64,000 nucleotides of DNA, taken from assembly GCA_947568835.1 (NCBI GenBank), contig OX387604.1:10879076-10943075 (forward strand). The letters run 5' to 3'. The notes under the pieces were generated by a model. The model saw only the letters and a program-made list of their open reading frames with translations. It did no database searches and was not told the origin of the DNA. Below, piece by piece: positions 13,201-26,927 of the stretch. Positions within the stretch are counted from its first letter, which is position 1; every line of letters begins with the position of its first letter. This DNA is from Protonemura montana. Taxonomy: Eukaryota; Arthropoda; Insecta; Plecoptera; Nemouridae. The translations under genes were made by a program, and so were the position numbers.

Positions 13201-13672
13201 CAGTGTTTCCCAAAGTGTGTTACGCGTACCCCCTGGGTTACGCAAAGAGTTAAGTGGGGGAACGGATGCACTTTTCTAGAGAGCTTCACATACTTCACAT
13301 AACCAAACCTATATAACTTCAATTCACATAACTTCCCATAACAGAAAGATTTTTTTGAATTGTAAGCATGGGCAACCCACAATTAGAATTGGTACGTTTT
13401 CATGCATTTTTGTCGCCTAAAACTAACCAAATTGTCTCATCTTTCCCGTGGCTCAATTTCAGAAGGCTGCTGCGCATAAACAGTGCGAGATACAATTTTG
13501 AGAAAAAAAATCTGTCCTAGGCCTACATTCTTTTTATTACAGTTTTTAATGTTTAAATTTGGTTAGGTTTAATTTTTTTGTGTTGATTTGACATAAAACG
13601 ACCTACCTGCGATTTCTTTTGACGAGTGGTACTCGGTGTACTCGGTGTATATCGAAATATTGGGAAACACTG
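13201..13672. mobile_element. Non-autonomous hAT-type element, about 470 bp
   Basis: The left end is CAGTGTTTCCCAAAGTGTG and the right end is the inverse ...TTGGGAAACACTG, giving a terminal inverted repeat of 13-14 bases of the kind typical of hAT superfamily ends. The interior has no transposase. The 8 bp on either side do not match, so the target duplication has decayed or one end belongs to another copy. The right half resembles 56440-56560. Confidence 0.55.
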
Positions 13673-15149
13673 GCATAGATAATTCATCTATGGCTTTAAC
13701 CGTACTAAACATTGTTTTCGAGACATGAATTCCTCCAGGGCAAGTGGAATATTAACTAATCAGTAATCAAGCTGTAAGTTTCAGACATTCAATTACATCT
13801 TCTTGTATACGTTTGCCATTATATTGGTATCAGTATATAATCATCAAGCAAATTGGTGGGGTCTTTGAATCGCTAAATCAATTGGCGAATCAAATTACTC
13901 AGTGATGTAGACATTTTAAATCAGGCCAGTTACTTCCAAAGAATGTCCACGTGTCATGTTTTGCTAACATAGTCAAAACCTAACCTATAGGTTTTGAAGT
14001 AAATAATAAAAGTGATTTAGAATTTACATGAAACAATTTTTTAGTGGGACTGAGTTTACTTCTTGATTGACAAATAAATCCATCCAAAGAGCTTTGATTT
14101 TTTTCGGATATGAACCACTTGATCGTTGCAATTGGTTGTGAGATCGTTGCACATTATTCATAGCAGGGTCCTTTATCCATAACATGTAACTTTTTTTCTA
14201 CTCCTTAGATAGATTATTCAATAAAACAATCAACACATTGCATATTAATTGCGTACTCTTTATACTATATACATCTTAAATTACAGTTGATAATGTATCT
14301 ACTTATAAACCTGATTTTCAAAATTTTACTTCCGCGGCAAAAAAACCTGGCTGTGCTTATATCCGCTTTGTCTCTATTTACTGTATATTTACGCTCACAA
14401 TTAAAGCTTTAAAGTAAATTGAGTCAGGCTTGGTTAGAAAAGTCGTGGTTAGAAAATTCATACAGTTAGTTAAAGATGCTAACGTCAACGCTAACTTAGT
14501 TAGGTACTGCCAAATTAGCAACACCACCCCTAGTTTCGGCACGCAATATTTATATTTTTGAAAGTACATGAGAACCGGGAAGTCACTCACACAAGCTACA
14601 GAGCTGATTATGCAAGCTCCTGCCGCTTGAAAACCGGAAAACCGAGATGGTTTAATTTTGTTTTCACACAGGAAAATACAATTCCGACCAGCCTGAAGTA
14701 TGCTATTCTAAATAACTAACAGGCACAGTGGCTAAACGAGCAGACTCAGAAGTCAATGAAGGTCTGTTTTTTTTTGTTTGTTTTTTTGTTACGAAAGTAT
14801 TACAGTGGCAAAGTCGGTGCACACGGCGATATTATGTTTAACAGTAAACATTACCTATATTGACTCAACCTTGTTGCATTCCCGACTCCATTGAGTTTCT
14901 AGCTGCACAGTTGGGGACTAACGTCTGAGAACTCCACCGCCCCTCAAGCCTTGCGCTGCTTATTTCCTTTTAGTCTTCTTCATTTTTGTCCTACATTCTT
15001 GGAAAATGAACAATCATAATAATGTTCCGAGCAGTTTTGACACCAATGATGCTGTTGACAGCGAACATATTTTTTGCAAATGTATGTAACTTTGACGAGC
15101 AAGGAGGAATGATAATCTTCTGCTGCTAAGGAAAAGGGGAATAAATAAA
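13673..15149. other. Intergenic DNA, no gene seen
   Basis: AT-rich, with a T-rich stretch at about 14766-14787. No coding or repeat family signal was recognised. Confidence 0.4.
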
Positions 15150-15600
15150 ATATAAACCGAACGGTTTAACGTATTGGAAACACCGGTTCTCATGAGATCA
15201 CCGAAGTTAAGCAACACTGCTCTGAGTCTGGTATTGGATGGCTGACCATCATACACATGACCAGTTCTGATTGGGAGAGGTTGGGGGTTGGAAGTTAGTA
15301 CAGCCACTTCATTCGCCTTGCTTGTCAACCTCTCGACGGCGTGGATTTGTGGAGGAATCCTGCTGTTCGAGTTGTACCGTCTTTCGGAAGGGACGTTCAG
15401 CCGGTGGTCCCCTTGGTGCTCTTCGACAGGAGTAGGCTACGTGCTGGCACCGGGTTTCCCCTCCTCTCTTCTAGGCTATGTTGGGTTCATCATCATCCTC
15501 ATCATCGTCCTCTCATTCACCGACGCCATTAGACCAGTGCCGCAGGGCCAGTTGTCAAAACAGCGCGTCGTTAAACACCACAAATCAATCAATAAAATAT
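15150..15600 (+). mobile_element. 5S-rRNA-derived SINE, copy 1 (fullest)
   Basis: The head (about 15158-15265) follows 5S rRNA in order: ACACCGGTTCTC, GATCACCGAAGTTAAGCAAC (the 5S A-box region), then TTGGATGGCTGACC (the 5S C-box). The body includes CTTTCGGAAGGGACGTT and a TCATCATCATCC stretch. The 3' end is CGTCGTTAAACACCACAAAT followed by CAATCAATAAA. Copies at 42318 and on the minus strand at 53015 share head, body and tail in the same order. Two overlapping ORFs at 15288-15602 are by-products of the element. Confidence 0.8.
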
Positions 15601-18600
15601 AAATGCTATGCAAAGAGCAGAAAAACAGCTTGAGATTTTCTTGTCTAAGCTGAATTGCATGTCAGTTTCAGAGCCTTCGAAAATTTTCATTATTTGCGTC
15701 AGTTCCAGATGGCTACGCCAAATGCATTGTTTCCCCGTAGTATTACATATACGCGATTTAATACGATGCGCTAGCTGGGCTTGGCTTCCAGTCGCTACGC
15801 CGCTTTGCTCTGTCAGGGGGAAAATACAAATCAAAATGAATTGCTCCGTCAGTTTTTGGTACGAATTTCATGTGCATGTATTTAAACTCAGTGACTTTCA
15901 AGAGATACCTGATAGTGGACACCCGATATCATGCCTGAATATTGACATGTTGAAACACCCGACTCGACAAGTATATACTCTGATGGGATGAGCGTGCTTG
16001 CTGCTAATCGCGCATGATCTATGTTGTTAGAAGGAAAATTGGTAATTGTCAATACTACCACATGTGTGACGAGGGCCAAAGGGGACATAAAAACTTCTAG
16101 GATGTTATTAAAAATGACTTAGCAGGACCCGATGTGTGAAGAAGCAAATTTATGTTACGATTTGCCGACAGTTATAAAGAATGAGGAACACTATGCATAA
16201 TTTGAAATGAGTCTCAAAGAATTCCTGATAGACAATGCTTTTATTCTATAAACAAGTTCTGTGCAAAATTGTAAGGTGCACTTTTGACTTATTAACATTT
16301 TTAATCATAGTCAATTGTATAAAACGGCATCTTGACTCTTAGCGCAACATGTCTCTTGGACTTTGAAAACGGTGCAGTAGAAAAGTTCAAGTCCCGAGCA
16401 GCGTTAGATGGAACACAGTTTAGGAAGAAAGGTACGTACCGAGTACGTGACATGTCATGTGCTTCAGGGGGCTGGTATAAATGGCAAACCAGCTGTTATC
16501 AGTGGTTACTTCGTCAGTTGAATCACTCTGTTTGGACAGAGGACAGTTGGCAACAGTCTGCCAATGAAGCGAAACTGTGGGAGACTGAAAAACCACTTGA
16601 TTCTTTGCTCATCACGTTGAAAATCTCACAATAATTTCAAAATTACATTTCCATAAAAGTCAATCCAAGAAAACAGTTTTCTGTTGGAAAACTGAATTAA
16701 CGTGATCGAAGGTTGCCTCAAAAGTAAGTACTCTTCACAGTTTTAATTTTTTTATTCTTTCGTGTGTAACAAGGCAATCCGTCTACTTACGTCATTCAAG
16801 TGAACGGCCCATTTCCAGGGTGCTAATGGATTCCTAGAAGAAAACATTCACTAGAATATATAGCGTTGACTTTTGTCTTTCTGCATATGTAACACGTCAA
16901 AAATGTATTATTAACATTCTAAAATTATTTACTCAAAATAAAGATTGTCAAAGCACTTAGATATGCAATCGGTCTGCTACGCAAAATTTTGATGTGTAAA
17001 ATCGACGCTGATCGTCCCCGCCCCGTTGAAATATGTAATAATATTCGACTGTCCATTTTTATTGTCTGGACTTGCCTGGACGAGGTATCGCCATGGAAAG
17101 ATGTCAGGTTTGGGGTCGAACAACTACCTTGATTGGGTGATTACAGAAGCAATTATAGAAATCAAGTGAAAATGTGTTTTAAAAACTGACTTTTTCATTA
17201 ATATTGAGAAGGTAGTGCCGTAATGTGTGTGTCGTAAAGAGAAAACAAATTAAGTTTTGAAGTTTCCTTTTATCTAAAAAATTATGTATTTAGGCTAGTG
17301 GGCGTACTGCAAATTTGAAGAAATTACCAACAAACAAATTCGTGATCATCGTCGATCCTCATTTCACTGATCGAGCCAGCTACCTATACTGAAACCGGTT
17401 TGGTAGAACGAGTTTTATTACACCCACTAAAATCACATCATACCACGTGACCATGTACTCTAAACTGTGTTCCATCTAACTCAGCTCAGGATTTGAACTT
17501 TTGACCGTTTTCAGATAATAGTATCTTTGGTTTTCAGTGTTCAAGAGTGTACATGTTTTTCTTACGATAACTGTTATTATTATAGGAAAACACGTGCTAG
17601 ATTTTAACCATAGATCACAAAGGCATGAAAATAGTGTCTCCGTGTGATAGACATAGCAAAACGCTGTTTCTAATTAAACTGAATTATGTCACATATGAGG
17701 TGATATTCTATCCACGCGTAAACTGACAGTCACCGTGAGCGTCAAGTTAGTCAAGCTGTTAAGGGTAAGTAAAGGGCTGCTGCAGGGTTTTTGGTTTTTC
17801 TGGTGATTTCACTAGGGAGCTGAAACCAGCAAGCGATGGATGGAAGGGGAGCTAGACTGGCTGCGATTTCTAAACAAGAGAGCACATCTAAACCAGCCAG
17901 TAATGGGCTCTGTGTATATAGAGGTGATATAGTCGTGTGGTTTTAACAGAGGTTAATTCTGAAAATTATATCTCCGTCATCTTTTATTCAACTTGTCAAC
18001 TATTCTCTTGCAATGGGAAGTTTCTGTTACGATGTTTTAATTAAAGGAACAGGAACTGAAGGCACTGTTCACGTCTTTAGACAACGCAATGTGAATTCTC
18101 GTATGGCATTTCTATTTGCGAGCTCTCTTTATGCCACTATAATTTTCCTCAAGCTGAAGTCACCTCGTTCTCAGCTCGCTGCTTTATTTCATCTTGTTAC
18201 TTGTAACACAAGCTTTGCTTGAAGCACAATTTAAAGATGCGTTCACCGAATACGATATAAATACGAACAGCTGGCATAAAATATGAATGTGTTGACAGCT
18301 ACACGACACATGAGCACGCTAGAAAATAGGACGAGGCTACATTTTCCATGAAATTACATCTGCGCTGCTTGGTTGTAGGTAATTGGTAATCTATATTACT
18401 CGTACTCGGATTCACAATTACTGCCGACCGTCGACCAATTCTAAAAAAAAACACATCGATGGAATAAAAATAACATGTGTAGTCGATCTTGCTTGATCAA
18501 ACAATTCGTACTAACAAACCGTGCTGTGATCTGGTTTTGTTGGTTTGGAGTTGACTGTGTGCTTCTCTGGTCGTCGCGGCGCCCCCGGCTGCCCCCGGCC

Positions 18601-21600
18601 GCCCCTGGCCGCCCCCGACATCGACGTCGGGGTGATACAAACCCATGCTAGTCTTAGATGCGTCCCAGCGAGGCGTGCTTACGTCGCCGCTTAGTAGATT
18701 ACTGATGAGCGGAGGGAATTAAACCCATTTCATTAAAACAGTAACTTCGGAAAGATGAGTCGAGGTGATGGCGATGGCGACGGAGTGTTGGGTGAGGGGG
18801 CGAGGGTGACGCCGTAGCCTATAAGTATGGCGTGTCTAGCAGATTTTCTGCCCCGGTGCGACCAAGCATATTGGATAAGGTGAATATATGTCAATTTCGT
18901 TCGGCTTCACTTGGTGGAAAATCCAATTTCCTTATTTGATATTATTATAGCGTTCGATTTGTGTTTGAGCAATAGATTTTCCAGTAGTGGCACATTGATG
19001 AGAAATGAGGATTCTGGGTGGTTAACCCTATGGTTGGACTAAGATTTGCACACAGATGGTGTTTTGATGATTCTTCAATCTTGGTAGGGTTACCTACAGC
19101 TATCGTCTTGACTCTTGAGTAACGCGCGATGCTGGATCATCCGGTTTTACGGGATTGCAATTGTGTCCATTTAGGAGGGCAATGCGTACGTGGCTCGCAG
19201 AATTGAGAAGTTTTGGGGAGGCACGCATCGTTGACATGCGTGCGTGCTTTTCAGTACAGCATCCCCTACGGTAGCATCTTGTACTGATTCGGCGGCACCA
19301 ACGGAGGCCACCCATTCTCTCTACGAATATCTTGCACAGGCAAACCGGAAACGAATCCAATGAGTCAGCTCCCGTCCCTGTGCTTAGCTGCAATATATTT
19401 ATGATTCGAATATGCAATTGAATAATTTATGTTTATTTGCTTATGATTTTTGACTAGTTTTGTTATTTTATTTTGAATTATTTCTGCATAATTTAATATG
19501 CGTGTGAGTCTAGACATCTCTCGTTTGCTACTACGGCATATGTGATGCTTTCAGGTAATTAACATAATATTTCGTCGAGGATGCGACGAAAACAATAGCA
19601 TCACGCAAATGAGGGTCGACAAGGCGTGAAATCTGTCGTCGCGCCACCGAGAGCTGTTTTAAGAAGGAATCTAAACTCAGAGAATGACTCCCATACTATT
19701 TAAAATAAACTGTTTTTAATTATTTACATTCTTAAAGTTAATTTGAAGGTGACTTCGATGATGCGGTGCGTAGTGGGTGACAGTGGAGGTTAAATAGCGC
19801 ACACCCCGCGGTGGCAGGGGATGATGGTGGTGGTGTGGTGTGTGGGAGGAGGCACAATCACTAACTGCATTGCCTAACGATTTGGCCAAAGGGCTGGTCA
19901 AGCGTATGTCCTTACTGAAGCACCCGCTAGCCAGCCGCCCTTAAATCACGCTTACCTTGAAGTGGTGGGGAAATTAGAGATTGTCGTAACACAATATACA
20001 AAATCTCTTCACATTTCTATTTTATTTTGGAAGTTTGTACGCAGATGAATTTAGTATGGCACGTGTCAAGGGAAATGTTTTCGAAAAACTTTATGAATTT
20101 CAGTGGACACTCAGGGCGACACATTTTGCAAATGATATTAGCGATGGCTACGATTTTAAAACCACAATGGCCAAAATTATCAAAATACCTACAAATGACA
20201 AAAATTTTTGAAATAGAGAGGAATGGCGAACTTGAAGAGCCTCTTTTTTCAAATGAGCTTATCTTTCCTTTGGATTAGAGTCAGGAAGGTTTTGAAAAGT
20301 ACAAAAGAACGTTCATGGTAGAGAACGACTATACGTTTGCATTAGTTTCAGTCTTGGTTACAGCCCTTGGTTACAGCCCATCGGCTTCAGTCGAATGCTT
20401 TCACACAGCAATACGCATAACACCGATCCAAAATCGTTTTCCAATTTCGAGTGTCATCTTACAAGGCATAGCGCCACCGGTAAAGCGTTCGGCCGAGTGG
20501 AGGTGCCGGGTTAGCAAAGCGGTAAGCAGCTTAGAAAACAGGTCTCATGTCACTAGCGTTTTAATTATTTTAATCAGTAGCTAAGGAAGAGTTGAATTTT
20601 TAACAGTTTACACTCTTTTAATCATGTTACTTTTATTTTATTATTCATAAAACGAAGACGGTAATGCGAGGCAGGAGTGTACTCAAAAAAATCTACGCAG
20701 CGTACAAAATGTCCGGTAAAGTCACACGCATTTCAGTCTAATTTGATTTTCCTCACGCATAGCTGATTTGAAAATGCGAGATATTTTTGATCTGAGTACT
20801 ACGCTAGCATTGCTGGTGCCACTGATCGATAATATCACTCTGTCTCGCTCTCGCTGTCACTCTGGTTCATTCCCGCTCTGCTTTCTTCCTTCTTTGTGTT
20901 GAAATTCTTACCATTCCGACACCAGTCATTTCGTTTTTCGAATGAGATGAGATTTACTCATTTGAAATTATACGCACGATTTTAGGGGGAGTAAAAGGGA
21001 ATTTAGTGTAATTCATATGAGATTATTATAGCTGAGCCATCGCTGGGTTACTTTAGTGAGCGAGGTTTCTAATTATGTCTCATACAAATATTGTCAAAGC
21101 AGTTAAAACAATTCATGTGTGTATCATCGGCGTTGATACAAACCTTCCCGTTTCTACCTGACGAGGTGAACCAACTTGTTTCTCGGCAATATCGAAAACA
21201 ACACGTCTTCTAACATGCGAAAAATGTACTGATTTTATAATGATATTTATCCCAAACGAGAACTTTTATCCTGTACTAATTCACATCGTCGTGGATAGGT
21301 GCGTCACATTTTCGCTGTCGACAGTCACGCCATGCGTAGCTACCAGGCCGCCAACTGAAAACTCTCTTAATTGAGGCTCGACGACGAGACCGCTTTGAAT
21401 ATAAATCACTAAACCTAAAGTCATCGATCATAGTTCAAAAAGTTTTCATCGATTTTCCAATCACATTGTATACCATCTCTACACGTAGAACTAGTAAGTA
21501 CCTAGCAACTACTGGCTTCTCAGCCACTCGCCTGCACCAAGCTCCTTCGGTGAAATGCCGACGCCGATGTCTTGCCACGGACGCCTTGCCAACCAGCCAC

Positions 21601-24065
21601 CGAACTAGAATATTCATGGGTCTTCTAGCATCCCACGCGGTCACCTGCTCCCTTTCCCACCACCAAACAACTTGCCGGAACTAGGGACTCGGGAGACAGT
21701 CTGACAGTCATGGTCATGTTGGAATTCTTACTTGTTCTTCGATACCTCTACCTGTTGCCGTCGGTGTACTCACTACATTGTCAGATTTCGGAACCACAGT
21801 GTCCAAACAATTCAGATTAATTACACCATTCCAGACATTGACGGTGATTTCACCACAATTACGTCTATCATTAGCGGTATTCCTAGTTAGCTAATTTATT
21901 TAGTCTTTACGTTAGCATGCCAGCATATAAGTTGGGCTTGCGGCTTACTGCGTTAATGCTTACCTTGAATCTACCTACATACTTTAGGTACGATTAATAT
22001 GCTAAATACTATAGAATGAAACGGTGCAGCTGATAAGCTACTTGATGGAATATACTAGCGTTCCACGCTTTGTTTGTCTATAATCTGTTAAACATTGGGC
22101 AGCAAGGACTGTACAGTTTAATACACACGGTACAAATTGGACAGAATAGTGTACCTATACAGCTTAACCAGCAATGTCAGCATTGAATGAAAGTGGACAA
22201 TCGCCACTAGACACAAAGTTACACATCTCTCAAAGAAACTAAGCGTGACGAGGTTGAGAGAGTTGAAGACAATATTTGACTCAGAAGTTAGAACCCAGCT
22301 GAGGTAGTTTTCGAATGGTAGTCGCGAACCGATGCCGAAGTCTGCGTGAATCGTTACTTAGTCCGATGTAGTGACCGGACACTCGTGTGCCAGTCAATTG
22401 ACACTGTCTGTGGACAGACGCAGAGGATATTTTGATTAGTGTTCAAGAGTCAGCTTTCATCAGCGCACCATCTATTCCTTACATTGGTATGGGTCACAGG
22501 ATAGAGAGAGAGGGAGACAGAGAGACAGAGAGAAAAGTTTAGCTGTACTTATACGAAGACTATACATAAGCTGTAGAAGCTGAATACAGCTGGGGATGTA
22601 ACGTCGTGTTTGACGACTGTTATCTCCAATTTCTCTCTACCAAACCGTAACTAGAGACCCTTAACGATGTCCCTAACGAGACGATAAGGGTGATGCGGAC
22701 TAATGGAGATGAAAACTGCTGACAAGATATTTACGACTTATCAGTGCCATTGTCAATTCCAAGCTTCGAATAATAGTGCCGTTTTTGTTGTGATTCTCCG
22801 AAGGAAATATTTCAATAATACAATTTCTCAGACGGTGATATTCTTGGAACCCTTTTGTCGATGGAAAAGAAAAAAACAATAGGTGGACATAGGTAGTGCA
22901 CAAGAATTGTGTTGTTGAAGTTTTTTTGTTGATGCTGTTATTTTTCCTTTTATCAACCGGGTTGATTCGCTTTTGTGTATTGTATTCGTCACGCATTGAA
23001 AGCGCGTAAGAACTAGTGATATTGATACCGAGAAAATGTTTTTCTCATGCATGTTTCGAAAGTTGGTCTAGTCGTTTTTTCTCTAACGCGCCTGTGTCAT
23101 TGTTAGTGCTCCCCGCTGTCACCAGCAACGGGGAGCAAGTGCAGTGCTACTTCTGCTTTGCTGCATTTGTTCCACGCCTCCTATTCACCGCTTTTTTAGC
23201 GCTGCTTTTTAGCGCAATTCATTCAAGAGGAACGCTTTAATGCATAAATAAAGCATAGGACGCTAATTGCTGAAAAGCGCCAGCATATTCCATTTAGGGT
23301 GCGCAGATTGTCAGAATTGTATTCTCGGGTGTTTTTTCCGCCAGCTCAATGTCGAATTTTCGCCTGAAGTTGCGAACAAGATGTTATGTAGATATTTTGG
23401 CGGATATTATACTTGAACAGAGGACGATTGGATTACATAAGTTTGGTGGATTGCACTTAGTGCTTCTTCTAGCACATACACGTATGTATGACACAATTTT
23501 AGTTGGCCACGTGGTGCTCTTTAGGAAGAAAGTTTCAATGCAAAGAGAGCTCGTTATGGTACTCTACAAAGTGCACATTGAAAATTTAAAGGCAATCTAA
23601 GCAAAACTTGATTTGAAATTTTGGTCTAAAAATGTATCACGGTTTGCAACGCGGCAGATGCAGTCCTGTAAATATGGCTTCGTTGATCCCATTAATTCCG
23701 GTTTATCGTGTGGTTTCGTTCGTGGGGGCAGGAGTCGACCCGCCAATACGGCTATATTCAGCTGCCGCCTCGATTCACGGAACCTCCATGAACATTTGGG
23801 GCGGTGGGGGGCAATGGGTGGAAGATCGAGCCGCTGCGGGCCACCGGTCGCTGAGAGTCCGGTGACGTCGTCACGCCTGGCTTGGCGCCGTCCATATAGG
23901 GTACGTCGAGAACCCCTGGCCCTACCACCCTGCCCATGGCACCGGTCACACGGTTCAGCTGCCGGCAAGCACCAAAACACCTTTTGTAGAGCACACAATT
24001 TGAAACGGAATTTTGACTGGAAATCAAATTGCCGACATATATTTCTGAATTAACGATGTCATTCG

Positions 24066-24130
24066 TTGAAAATCCCCTCCGACAATCCCCCAAAATAATC
24101 CCCTCCAAGTAATCCCCTCCAAATAATCTT
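24066..24130. repeat. Short tandem repeat, AATCCCCTCC-type unit
   Basis: About four to five imperfect copies of AATCCCCTCCAA(G/A)T in a row. No further role is visible. Confidence 0.5.
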
Positions 24131-24722
24131 GGTGGAAAGCGGAAAGGATTCTTGATAGGAAATGAAGAGATGTTTGAAAAGACAGGCGGCAAACTCGCAC
24201 ACACACACCCACGCACACTTTAGCACGCACACTTTGCCTCGCACAATTTGCCACGCAGCACACCGTTTTGGGATTTATTAGCATTTGTTCACTCTGAAAT
24301 AATCGTAATGGATGTGAATGGTCGGCCCCGGTCTGTCTCGGCTGCGAGTGCCCGTTTCTAGGTTCCGCGGGGAAGAGGTGAGCGCTCTTGTGGGTGGAAT
24401 TTCGTGTTATTAGGACGAGCTCCTGAAATTGCACAGGTTCATGAGCTCCTTTCTTCATAATGTACAGCACGTATTTCGTTAATGCTGACTTTTCAAAGAT
24501 AACTCCCGAAATATATGGCTGGCCACAGCAAGATTTCCTCAAACCAATTCGTCTCATTCGTTTGATGAATGTACCAGGAAAATGGAAGCAAACTACTGAC
24601 TGAATCAGCAAAATCTCATGCTGAGATTTCACCGTTCTTTGCTGAAATCAAAGGTGATCAGAATTATTATTTTCAAATTGCTGTACTGGAGCGAGCATAC
24701 AAAATATGAAATAACGTGCTTT

Positions 24723-24809
24723 GAGCATGGTTAGAGCTTGGTTAGAGCATGGTTAGAGCATGGTTAGAGCATGGTTAGAGCATGGTTAGAGCATGGTTAG
24801 AGAGCATGG
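24723..24809. repeat. 11-bp tandem repeat
   Basis: About seven near-perfect copies of GAGCATGGTTA, degrading at the right end (AGAGCATGGTATGAGATGG). The low divergence suggests recent slippage. Confidence 0.85.
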
Positions 24810-26473
24810 TATGAGATGGTTATAGTAAACTAAAGATAGTCGTCGGGCTCCTTTGAGTGGTGAGAACCGTTCTATAACGATGTGAATAAAGGCCATCGAT
24901 GTTACAGCCACCTATTACTTCCTTTCGATTGTATTTTCACAGAATTCTGATCCCAAAAAAAGAAAGCTCTGCCAATTTGGGGGCACAGTGGCCCAGAAAC
25001 GACCACGGCTTTCTTTACTCGAAAAACCTTTTTTATTTTTTTTCTACTAATGCATATCAGAAGAAAAGAGCAAAACTACGTTGTCTCTAATTAATTGGCG
25101 AATGGCGGTGTACATAAAATCTTACGGTGGTTTCGCCCGTGGATATTCAGGACACCGATGTTATCTATACTGGAGTAGGTACCAACTACCTAACTGGAAT
25201 GAGCCCTCTTTTTTTTCATTAAACTTCGTTCATTAATGACTATTAAAGCTTTCTTTCAAATCCCTTCCCGTCTTGAAAGTGGAATTTACTTGGTGGGGCA
25301 AACAAAGAGGATTGAAATAGCTCTCACAACATTTCCTCCCTGCATTCTCACAGGGCTACACAGGCGATAATACCACCCAGGCTCCCACGGACCATCTATA
25401 AAATAAGCCCATTGGACAGGCAAATGCAAGAGAAAATGATCGCTTTTCAACTTGAACTCTTTTTGCTTGCAAAAATCACGACATGACGCACATAAACTAG
25501 ATGTTGATACAGAAACATATTATAATTGGCATGTAAAATGTATTGTAGTAATTTTCTAGATTTTCTGGCTGGTATAGTTATCTGTAGACTTTCCTTACAA
25601 CTCACTCTGTTTGGAGTGACGCTATCGCCCATACTACAAGTCTAGAGCATGAGCCGCATAATGCGTACAATATTTGACGAGAAAAGATTAAAGCAAAAAC
25701 CCCTTCAATCTTCAATCTCGTGCCCTATACAAGCACACAGAGTACACAGAACATATAGCGCATAATGCTTATTCTTTTTATCAAACTGGAAAGCAGGGAG
25801 GTACGCTTTAAGAAGCTTTTAAGCTACAGGCTCAGACACTGAGCCACAGCTTCAAGCACAATCACTACACAACATTGGCAATTGTACGTTGGCCTTTCAG
25901 TGTATTGCAGTGTTTTGCAGTGTGCTGTGTTTCCGATTTTGTCTACATCTTACGGGTTATTATCCATTGCTATGCTTTGCTATGCTTTAGCTTTTTACTT
26001 CAAGTGGCTCATTCTGTTTCGAACATATAGAATTGTCTCTCGTCACAGTTTCGCAAAAGTTAACGAGCACTATGTCGCAAAATACGGTTGAAAAGGGAGG
26101 AATAAAACCTCGGCGAGAACAAGTAACTAGAAAAATGATTAAAGCACATTGCCGCTAGTTAGGAGCCCCTATAGAAGCAAACAGTGAAGCGTTTTCCTGC
26201 ATACCTCAATTATTATCTTTTATTTTTAGTAAACTGTTTCAGCATTTATGGCAACATTTAATTAGGTGTAATTAATATCAAGCAAAAAATATTAAAGATG
26301 AATAAAATAGTTGATGGAGAGACACTCGCAGAAAAAAACCCTAAGCCATTGATTCTTTCTCCGAAGCATCTCAAATACATTGATTTCTACGTTTCCTTCG
26401 ATTTTGCGTGCAAAAATCGGATTGAACAAAATGCGAGATGTAACAGCAGCTTGTTATTTACGTTTTGAACATT

Positions 26474-26898
26474 GCTTGAGCTTGGCTCCATTTGGGTACT
26501 TGGGATTATTTGGAAGCTCTTAGGTCCATTTGGGAGCTTGGGACCATATTGGAGTTTGGGACCATAATTGGGAAACATAGAACTATTTGGGAGCCTGGGT
26601 CCATTTGAAAGCTTGGTACTAATTGGAAGCTTGGGAATTTTTGGAAGCTTGAGATTATTTGGAAACTTGGGACATTTTGGGAGCTCTTGGGTCCATTTGG
26701 GATCCTAGGTCCATTTGAGAGCTTGGGATCATTTGGAAGTCTGGGTCCACCTGGGAACTTGAACCTCTTTGGGTGCCTTAGTCCATTTGGGACCTTGAGG
26801 TCATTTAGTGGCTTAGGGCTATTTAGAAACGTGAGCCTATTTGGGAATTTGCGCTCTTCAGAGAACTTGGTGCCGTTTGGGAGTCTTGGACCAATTTG
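26474..26898. repeat. 18-bp minisatellite (hexapeptide-like units)
   Basis: About 23 diverged copies of an 18-bp unit of the form GGGAGCTTGGGACCATTT. Because 18 is a multiple of three, one frame (26687-26899) reads as repeated GPFGSL-like hexapeptides for 70 codons. There is no start context, flanking domain or splice support, so it is treated as a minisatellite. It lies about 30 bp left of the hAT MITE. Confidence 0.75.
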
Positions 26899-26927
26899 AT
26901 TCGTGTGTGCGTGAGCTGGGTGGTGGT

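Larger units (their letters stand above)
15601..26470. other. Intergenic DNA with minor repeats, no supported gene
   Basis: Contains a GC-rich patch at 18560-18620 (GCCCCCGGCC-type units), a GA-rich stretch at 22500-22535, a GC-rich segment at 23700-23990 with overlapping ORFs on both strands, and the small arrays listed separately. ORFs of up to 202 codons (24024-24632, minus) carry no domain I recognise and overlap low-complexity CA-rich DNA. Confidence 0.4.

Noticed and set aside
15288..15602. 104-codon ORF as a small membrane protein
   Set aside because: It lies wholly inside the 5S-derived SINE and is not conserved as a frame in the other two copies.
23597..24053. Overlapping ORFs of 133-146 codons on both strands as a gene
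   Set aside because: They lie in a GC-richer patch where stops are rarer; no domain and no splice context supports either strand.
24024..24632. 202-codon minus-strand ORF as a gene
   Set aside because: No recognisable domain, partly Cys/Val-rich translation of a CA/CG-rich stretch, and other overlapping frames are also open.
24723..24809. CRISPR-like array
   Set aside because: Units are 11 bp and contiguous without spacers; this is a simple tandem repeat in a eukaryotic genome.
26687..26899. 70-codon GPFGSL-repeat ORF as a structural protein
   Set aside because: It covers only part of an 18-bp minisatellite and has no flanking exon or signal.
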